From the NCBI GenBank assembly GCA_029747015.1, contig JAKOGI010000008.1, forward strand, positions 2,127,501-2,191,500: DNA of 64,000 nt, read 5' to 3'. Under the pieces are notes generated by a model, which was not told the origin of the DNA, did no database searches, and saw only the letters and a list, made by a program, of their open reading frames with translations. The position numbers were made by a program, and so were the translations under genes. Each line of letters opens with the position of its first letter. Position 1 is the first letter of the stretch. The stretch comes from Carnegiea gigantea (Eukaryota > Streptophyta > Magnoliopsida > Caryophyllales > Cactaceae). This document shows, piece by piece, positions 56,404 to 64,000 of the stretch.

Positions 56404-56574
56404 AGGGGCAGTCTGAACGCCAGGCCCCGACTGTCACAAATTATGACATACGCTCTCCCACTTTGTGCATACGTTAGGTAGGCATACGGCATACCTCCCA
56501 AAGTGCAGTGGAGGCCATCTGCCTATGGTTTACGAACCTTCTTGATTGCCCGTTGAACCCGTCCAGGTAAATAT
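56404..56574 (-). pseudogene. U1: U1 snRNA variant or pseudogene (unit D)
   Basis: About 171 nt. The 5' end is ATATTTACCTGGAC, with C4 changed to T. The Sm site CATAATTTGTG and the 3' hairpin with GCGTTCAGACTGCCCC are recognisable but altered, and stem-loop II reads CACTGCACTTTGG. The USE is not evident upstream. Most likely decaying, though more complete than the unit B copy. Confidence 0.75.
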
Positions 56575-56857
56575 GTTTCTCTGTTTTTCACTGATTACGT
56601 TTATTGTTTTCTCCAGCTACTCTTTCCAGTTACTTGACGTAGTATGGGAACCAAATCTCGAATGGAAGCGGATTTGAGTACAAAACTATAATTTTACCTA
56701 GTAGGCTCTGGATGGATTGCAAACCAAATTATGGAGCCATTGATGCATCTCAATTGTTCCTGATATCAAGGACAAGAAAGTCTTAGCGTAAAGGTAGGTT
56801 ACCCAAACTAGGTTAAAATTGTTCTGTATGGCCATAAAGGAGGAAGTATAAAGAGGC

Positions 56858-57051
56858 AAGAATCAGGTGTAATTTCTGTTCTTACTTGTTTGATCTTTGA
56901 TGTTGATATCTGTCCTACATCATTGTAGTACTAATGTAACGGGGAGAGCCAACAACAGTAGCTTGTTTTTGGGTTTTTTGAGTGTTGTACTGCTGTTTAT
57001 GTTTTCTGCTCCTGTATTGCATCTGAATTGCCACCGCACACCACCTGCAAA
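56858..57051 (+). pseudogene. U2: Strongly degenerate U2 (unit D)
   Basis: Occupies the U2 position of unit D. Recognisable blocks: AAGAATCAGGTGTAATTTCTG (U2 AAGATCAAGTGTAGTATCTG), TCTGTTCTTA, ACGGGGAGAGCC, ACAGTAGCTTG, and CCGCACACCACCTGCAAAT. The first 20 nt are lost and the interior has many indels. A TATAAAGAGG upstream may be the old TATA. Confidence 0.65.
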
Positions 57052-58170
57052 TAATATTTGAGGTTTTCTTAACAGATTGACTGAAGTTAGGCAATTTTGC
57101 AACGCAGGCTTTATCCATAGCGTTTTAAGGTAAGGACTGAGGTCCTTCTCTTAGGTGCATTTGGGTGGAAACACAAAAGATTGGATTCAGATGGCTATGA
57201 GATTTCTGTGGTCATCTGTTAGGCGGGGAAGATAACAGAAGTGACCATCTAGTCTGATTTCTTTCGGTGAGAAGATCTGTCTGTTTCGTTGCTAAGGAAA
57301 TTTTCAAATGCGTCCTTAAGCTGGGGTAACGCTGGTACTATCAAGGTAATACTGTTAACTGTTATGCAAATAGTATTTCTGCAGCCTATTTTGCTCTAGC
57401 ATTCTACCATATGTACGGCTGCTATGGTCACTATTCATTAGAACTACTCTCTTTTGACATTTTGGTGAAGATGTGGGCCGTCTAACCTTGATCATACTAA
57501 TTGAAACTTTTTCTCCCCCCCCCCCCTTTTTTTCTCTCTTTTGTTTTCAGTGAAAGTGCCTGATGCATCTATGGGAAATTGCTAATCCCCTTAGTCTGCC
57601 CGCCCAGGGACTATTACTTCACAAATTAGAACTTTCTAAACGGAATCATTCAATCAACACTCATGGGGACTGGGGAATTTGATCTGGCTACAAGTGCTCA
57701 TGCCTCCATTTCAGTGGCTTAAAGTGCGAGAGATCTGTTAGGAAAGACCGTAGTCTTTTGATACTAGCAAGGTGAACACTTTTACCCGAGTCTCCATGAG
57801 ACTACTTTGGTTTAATAAATTTGCAGTTTCAAGCAAGAAAGGAATTCATTAATTATTGATAATTGTAATTTCAATTGTTTCTGTATGAGTTTCTTCAGTT
57901 GGCTTACAGCAAGGCATTTCTTTGAATGGCTTTTCTGTCCTTTATGGTCCGCGCTTTGGTAATTCTAGTTTAACAATTGAAGCAGAGGGATCAAAGCGAG
58001 ATGGATGGTTGGAGACGGGATGGCTTTTGATTACCCTAGAGCACTTGAGGTTTGTGGCTAATTGATTGACTATCTGATTTCCCTGCATATTGATATGTGC
58101 AATTATTGTGAAGATCTATACCCACATCAAGGCTTTATGAAGCCACTGTCTAGGGCTTAAAAATATGATT
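57052..58170. repeat. Unit D spacer with 4-kb deletion
   Basis: Follows unit C from about 37,020 to 37,590, then jumps at about 57,703 (CATGCCTCCATTTCAG) to unit C 41,535. The U1-containing stretch is therefore missing. C12-T7 tract near 57,515. No gene recognised. Confidence 0.6.
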
Positions 58171-58272
58171 CTCTCTTTATAGACATTCGATAAAATTGGA
58201 ACGATGCAAAGAAGAATAGCATGGCGCCTACACAAGGATCGCACGTCCAAACTGAGAAATGGTCCGAATTTT
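58171..58272 (+). pseudogene. U6: U6 snRNA pseudogene, second sub-family (unit D)
   Basis: 102 nt. Lost 5' stem, ATGCAAAGAAG for ATACAGAGAAG, GGCGCCTACACAAGGATCGC and GTCCGAATTT at the end. USE-like TACCCACATC at about 58,119, no TATA. Confidence 0.82.
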
Positions 58273-58347
58273 TTTGGCAGATCTTCTCCTGCACTGGGTT
58301 TGCATCACAACACCTTCCCCCCACCCACTCCCAGACCTTATTACTAG

Positions 58348-58556
58348 GAAATTTCACATGTACTTAATTGACCCCATCTAGGTAGGGAAGATGTTCCTTT
58401 GTTCTTCACCGCTTTTCTATTTAATTTAAAAGTACCCAATGACTTGATATGAAATTTCACATGAAATTATTGACCCCATCCAGGTAAGTTTGGGAAGATG
58501 TTCCTTTGTTCTTCACTGCTTTTCTTTTAATTTACTAGTACCCAATGACTTGATAT
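58348..58556. repeat. 103-bp tandem duplication carrying U1 5'-end relics
   Basis: Copies begin GAAATTTCACATG at 58,348 and 58,451. Each contains a reverse-complement U1 5' end (TTGACCCCATCTAGGTA and TTGACCCCATCCAGGTAAGT). Confidence 0.8.
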
Positions 58557-61497
58557 GGAAGTTGGAGATCCAAACTCCCCAAAATAAATTTAAAAAAATA
58601 TATATATTTGAGTGCAAAACTATCCCATTCTACCTACCAGATTCAGTACTGATTCTCATAGTATACATTTTTAGTTTTCAGCTCTATGGGTTTTAAATCA
58701 TGCCTAAACTATGGAGCCATCAAAGGATCTATTTGTTTAGGCCATCAAGGACAATGCCAGCTCAACCTGATGTTTGGTTATCAAACTTGCTTATAGATGT
58801 CAGGTGTTGACGTTTGTCTACTTGTTATGTTTTGCCGTTTGAAATTTATGTATTCTAGAATGAAGAAGAGTTTGTACCGTCATTCAGTTACTGACTGTCT
58901 ATGGTAACTTGAAGTCTTACAGTGAGTGCAGCATGCTTGAGCTCCAGTCTAGATTTTGGAAGTGTCCTGAGAATACCCTGGAAACAACGCTCAAGTTGTT
59001 AATCTATGTAAGAAATGACACAATCCTTTTCAATGTCTCAGGCATCTGCACGTGATTGGTCTTTGTTGGAGTGCGTGGATTGGTGTTTGTTGGAGCAGAT
59101 TACCTGTGTTCCCCACTTTAAGACAAGTACATTGAATATGAATATAGGCATTATGAATGGGGATATCTTGCCATGATACATACAGGGATGATTGAGAATC
59201 TAATTCAGCAGCTGGATCACTATTTTACCCGGGTGAATTTCTCCTATTTTGTTTTAGTTTATAGTGCAGGATTCTTTCTGTAAATAAGTCATGGTCTTGA
59301 TTTTTAAAATGCTAGAAAAAGAGTTTATATGTTTTATTGAAAGACTTAGTGGACCTGTGATGGCTTAGCATTGTGATCTAGGCATCTAGCTCAGAACTCC
59401 TGCGGTCTACATGTTGGTTTTGCAGGCCAGTGTTTTATTTTTCTGGTAGCTAGAAAGCAGACGCGTGTAATGTTCTATGTTTTTATCACCATACTAAAGT
59501 CATAGGAGGCTGTTGGCTGCCCGTACATTTTTTTTCCTGATCTATACGAGATACATCCTTGTCGGACTGCTTGATCGACAAATATACATGGGTTTGATTA
59601 TACAGCAGATGTGATGAAAGCTCATGTAGCAATTCGTTTGCACTTCCAATGACTATGATGTTTAATGTTCTTTTTATCATCCTGTCAATGTTGGTATTTT
59701 ACAATTTCAATGAGTTAGGTGGAAGAAGATCGTGGCTGAGCTAACACCTGCAAGCTTGATGTTGATGCCCATGGAACTGAAAAGGAGATTCATATTGATT
59801 CGATGGACGAATCTTCTAAATTTGGAAGTGTTGGCTTACCAGAAGCAGAAGAGTTGGTCAAGTATGTTGCCAGTAGAGAAGCACAGTACGACAAATAGCA
59901 ATAAGTTAGATAATAACTAGAACCTCTAAAGGGATAATAAGTAGCATACACAAGTGTTGGGAACGTATGATACGTAATATCCAAAACAACGCCCAACAAA
60001 TGTAGTAATATATGTATCATGACTAGAAATTAGTTATACAACTGTCTTCTATTAAAACAAAAGGATACAACTATCATTAATGAATCTTCTAATTTTTCAT
60101 CTTAAAAATGAAAAGTTGAATTAGAGTCTTCGGCTTTTGAATGGACGAAAAATGATGGTTGGAAGTGTATAATAAGGTATAGATAATACATATATATATA
60201 TATATATATATATTTGCCTTTTGTATTGAAATGCAAATTAAAGGTAAGATGGTGTAAATTAAAATGTGACATATATCCCATCAAACAAAAGATTTGTTCA
60301 TAAACAAAAAATTATTAAATGTGATTCCACCTATCCTCTTCTATGAAACTTAAAAGCTCAGTCTTTCTCCAATAATAACTCCTTTTTCAGCTTGCTTTCG
60401 CTCTTTCAAAATGCATAAGAAGAAACCACAAGTATTGAGAGCATTTTCAAAGTTAGAAAATAGCTGACTATGAGCGGTTGCTTCATTTGTTCTAACTATT
60501 TGATGTAAATACGCCAGCGGTTCATCTCTCTCCCCTTAAATTTAAGGTGCTGGCTAATTTTTGTTTTTAAAATTGAGGGCAAATAGGTCTTACAACAAAT
60601 GTAGGGATATGTCTAACCATTTTCGTTCATTTAAAATTAATTATATTAAACATTAAGGTGGGTAAAAATTAATATTAATAGGTGGAGGGTTTACAAATTA
60701 TTTCTAAAAAGGCCGAGGAGATAAAGGTGAATATGTCTTTTCTCTTTGTCAAGTAAGTTTAAATATTTGTACAAAAGAAAATGTATCTTTTGAGAAATAT
60801 TGGTTTTAGATTGTCAATTTTTTAAATTATTTTCATTTCTGGCATGATGTACATGGAGTACGAAGTACAAATCTCATACAAAAGGGGATGCAAATCAAAC
60901 ATGATATCTTATGTACCTAAAATCCAATTCTTAATTATTATGTCAAGATTTAATGACAAACTTATTAAACTGAATACTTCACAAACTATTTGTATTTTGC
61001 CATTATCATATATACACAAGGGCAATGAAAAAAGGCATATTAAAAAAACTATCAATTTGATACACTTATATTTTGCATGAGAGAATTTTTAACTTTTTAA
61101 ATCTCTTTCATCAATAATTTTATTTTAAATTTTCACTTTGGTACTGAATGTGTATTTCTCAAACTTTAACTCACCAAACAAAAATGCGGGCAAAAACTAG
61201 TTAAATTAAAGTAGCATAAATTTGATTTCAAACGAAAATTAAAATAAAATTTACATATTTGTTGAGAAGATGTAACGCGTGATTGAAACAATCTCTGTCT
61301 ATAGTGCGTAAATGAAAATATCTCAAGCGCTTAGGGAACAAAAAAAAGAAAAAGAAAATATATGAAGTGTTCAAAAATGCAACCCAATGCAGAAAAGCGT
61401 CCGAGGTTTGTACTGTTCACCCAAAATCCTGGACCACTTAACATTGCTAACCTGGCCACATTGGCTCGTCCAATGGCTATGCATATAGGTCCAAATT
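58557..61497. repeat. Unit D tail and first bases of unit E
   Basis: Paralogous to unit B 29,100-32,640. From about 61,430 the start of a further 5' module (ACATTGGCTCGTCCAATGG) appears and stops at the hAT-like insertion. (TA)n near 60,189-60,212. No gene recognised. Confidence 0.55.
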
Positions 61498-62042
61498 AAG
61501 GTTGAGCAACCGGTCCCGGTTGGAACTGAGTCCAAAACTCTGGACCCGATTCCGGGCGGAATCCAGTCCAAGATTTTTGGAACCGATCCCAGAACCGGTT
61601 GGAATCGGGTACCCGGTTCCTAACAATTTTCTATTTTGTTTTATTTCATTTCATTTAAAATTTTGGCTTGTGGTTGTGATTTTGTGAGAGAACCAATACA
61701 CCCAACAAGCTGGCTAATTGATAGTTCAAAATCAAATTTAATAGAAGTGGCAGTTAGGCATTTACCATGCATTAAAATCTAACTGATTCGCTAATAAATA
61801 GCATTTTATTTCATCCAAGCATTAAAAAAAATACCATCTCCAGCGAATTGATAGCTCAGAATCCAAACTGGGTAACTTATACATTTTTAAATTTAAAAAA
61901 AAAACTAATTGGACCTGATAATCGGGTAACAGGTCCGGTTCCAGCTCTAAGTTTTAAGGACCCGACTTCGAACTCAGTTGCAACTGGTTCTAGGATTTCA
62001 GAATCAATCCCGAATCCAGTCCGACTAAGTCTGAATATAAAT
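61498..62042. mobile_element. hAT-like element fragment
   Basis: Starts TAAGGTTGAGCAACCGGTCC within the unit E 5' module and contains repeated CCGGTTCC / GGACCCGA motifs like short plant hAT derivatives. It ends at the LTR at 62,043, and no matching inverted terminus or 8-bp duplication is visible. Family call is tentative. Confidence 0.4.
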
Positions 62043-64000
62043 TGTAACGCCCCCAGTTGCTAATGTGAGATTATGCTAACTTAATCTCTTGCTGATTTGT
62101 GATTTGCAGTGGAAGTCCTGTGAGTGGGGACGTTACCGCCGTTCCTTAACGGAACAAGGCTACTTGAAAACCACATGCATTAGAACGTATGTCGTAATTA
62201 AACATACTTTCAACCACTAGCATCCCTTAGGACATATAATTACACCTGTTAACTCAGCGTATGACTAACATTTACCAACTAACGCAATCTTCGAAATAAC
62301 GTACACCCAGCGGGGTTTTTAGGGAGGCTAGCTTCTAAATCACTGTGAGCACCGGCTAGCTAACATGCAGTAGACTGTGGCCCTCGCTCATTTCTCGCGT
62401 TCCTCTGACTTATCAGAAAGAGGGCTCTACACTGATCCTTCACCTAAAACGGAAAACATGAAAACATTCGAATAACGAATCGAAGTTCAGTACGCACATC
62501 CCTATGTTGTTAAATAAGTTTTGTATGCAAATGGTTGCACGCCCGCATTTCAAAACATTTTAATTTGCAAACAGGGGAGAGAGGATGTATAAGTAAAATT
62601 GATTTGCTGATTATTATCTGAAAGTGGACCCCTTGTTGACGTCTGCTGCGATCTTGAGATAGGTGCACACCTCCCAGGCCGATTGGAGAGCCTGAGTTGT
62701 AGCCGCGCGGGTAAATTGAAGGGCATAAGCCCTGATGATTGAGCATTGACGGGGCCACTTGCTTATGTGACAAAATACTGAGTAAACTGATTCCTTAAAG
62801 AAGCATTACATGGATTTTTCATCATTGAGAAACATGTGAGTTTTTGAAGAACACAAGCAATATACGTACCTGGTCTTTTTGAAATTCTCTCCCTTTTATC
62901 ATGGAGCATGTGTGCTGGCAGCTTGAAACGACCGATGTGGCCTCATTCCTGCTTCCAATATTTTAGTCGACCCCCATTAGTGCAACATTACAAAGTTTAT
63001 TAAATTCTCAACTTAATGGTGTTTGTAACTAGTTGTGTGTTTATAACTAACAGGGTTATCACCATTACTTTTAAATTAAGGATAGAAGTTCATGGTTATT
63101 GTCATTTCGTTGCATTCTTAGCGTTAAGGCCATTGTATATTATTGTTATCAATACGTTTGTTAACGTTGTTATCATTAGTAGTGTTATTGTAATTACTAA
63201 TTGCTATATAAATTTTTATAATCACACCTTACGCTATGATTATTATTACGGTTATGGGTTCCTGTCACCGAACCGCTGTTATTGATTTAGTTTTGGTCAA
63301 TTGCAACCAAAGGTTCATTTGAATCAACTTAGCTCAGTTTCGTTCTTTACCCCCAAACACTGAACCTTATATCACTGACTTTATGTCAATAGCATACCCC
63401 CATCTTACAACATTCTATCACCGCACTCATATCATTTCCCTCAATTATCCTTTTTGTAACGCTTTTAACCTCATCAGCTCCATCTCACTCAAGCTCGTAC
63501 TTTATTTAAAGCACAACTCTAGAACTTTAACCCATTACCTTCATGACATCACATATCTGATCAATACTTGCTAACTAATTACGCAAATCATTAACTAGGC
63601 AAGAGTTGATTAGAACCTAAATTAGGACATAAACTCCAACCCATCAAGCTCATGACTCCAACATTCATTCAATGTGAAATTAGGCTACATTCATCGTTTA
63701 ATATAGTATACAAGAACATTCACCCATCAGTAACTTAATAAACTTTACTTCAGCTTTAATTAAGGCACAACCTCAAGATAGTGAGTTCATGACCTTAATT
63801 GCTCGCCCAACGTACATTCTGCTCTAATTCCCGTCAAATATAACATACATAGCATAACCCATCTAAGCCATACGGCTTTTCATATTCTTCTACGACCATT
63901 ACCACCTATTCGATAGATTTACGACCATGCAATACAATCTTCAATAAGTTACAATTGGTTTTACTGACCCCTTTCAGTTACTCTTTCACAGTTATTCGAA
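62043..64000 (-). mobile_element. Long LTR, minus strand, same family as the 43.9-kb element
   Basis: On the minus strand it ends GGGGGCGTTACA at 62,043. About 62,070-62,970 is a diverged reverse complement of 45,700-46,600, including ACTTTCAGATAATAATCAGC. The other end lies beyond the window. No PBS lies to the left, so this is either a 3' LTR or a solo LTR. Frames at 63,016-63,574 have no motif. Confidence 0.7.

Noticed and set aside
63016..63574. Two plus-strand frames near the right edge
   Set aside because: They lie antisense within a long LTR and show no motif.

Overview
The window looks like AT-rich nuclear DNA of a flowering plant, probably a eudicot. It holds plant-type U1, U2 and U6 spliceosomal snRNA genes with plant upstream sequence elements (USE, consensus RTCCCACATCG), a plant CHUP1-like gene, and plant transposons: Ale-type copia, a SIRE-like solo LTR, Au-like SINE, Tourist MITEs, a Helitron and hAT-like elements. 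Only one cellular protein gene is convincing.

The backbone is a tandemly duplicated snRNA locus. Units start near 780 (A), 20,885 (B), 32,650 (C), 53,410 (D) and about 61,430 (E, cut short). A broken unit lies at 11,031-11,310 and 17,955-20,884. Units B and C are each about 12 kb once inserted elements are subtracted. The ancestral unit appears to have held U6 (+), U1 (-), U2 (+) and then a second, already diverged set. Intact-looking genes: U6 at 2,149, 22,819 and 55,675; U2 at 4,444, 25,715 and 35,754; U1 at 40,206 (-). At least a dozen further U6, U1 and U2 copies are degenerate or fragmentary. Spacing between USE and TATA is 26 bp for U6 (Pol III type) and 32 bp for U2 and U1 (Pol II type).

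Region by region: 1-780 is unassigned apart from a SINE and a microsatellite. 780-6,255 is unit A. 6,256-11,030 is foreign to the array: a Ty3/gypsy gag-protease relic, then the two-exon CHUP1-like gene on the minus strand (7,019-10,591). At 11,311-17,949 a young Ale-type copia element sits inside a U2 pseudogene, with its own pol split by a 1.6-kb SIRE-like solo LTR. 17,955-20,884 is a unit tail carrying a SINE-like and a hAT-like insertion. 20,885-43,896 is unit B and most of unit C. 43,897-51,680 is a non-coding LTR-retroelement-like insertion in unit C's tail, followed by a Helitron at 51,898-52,952. 53,410-61,430 is unit D. A hAT-like fragment and a long minus-strand LTR of the same family as the 43.9-kb element fill the rest.

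The snRNA genes supply RNAs of one machine: U1 (5' splice site), U2 (branch point) and U6 (catalytic centre). Paralogous empty sites within the array define the ends of several insertions to the base. All alignments were made by eye.
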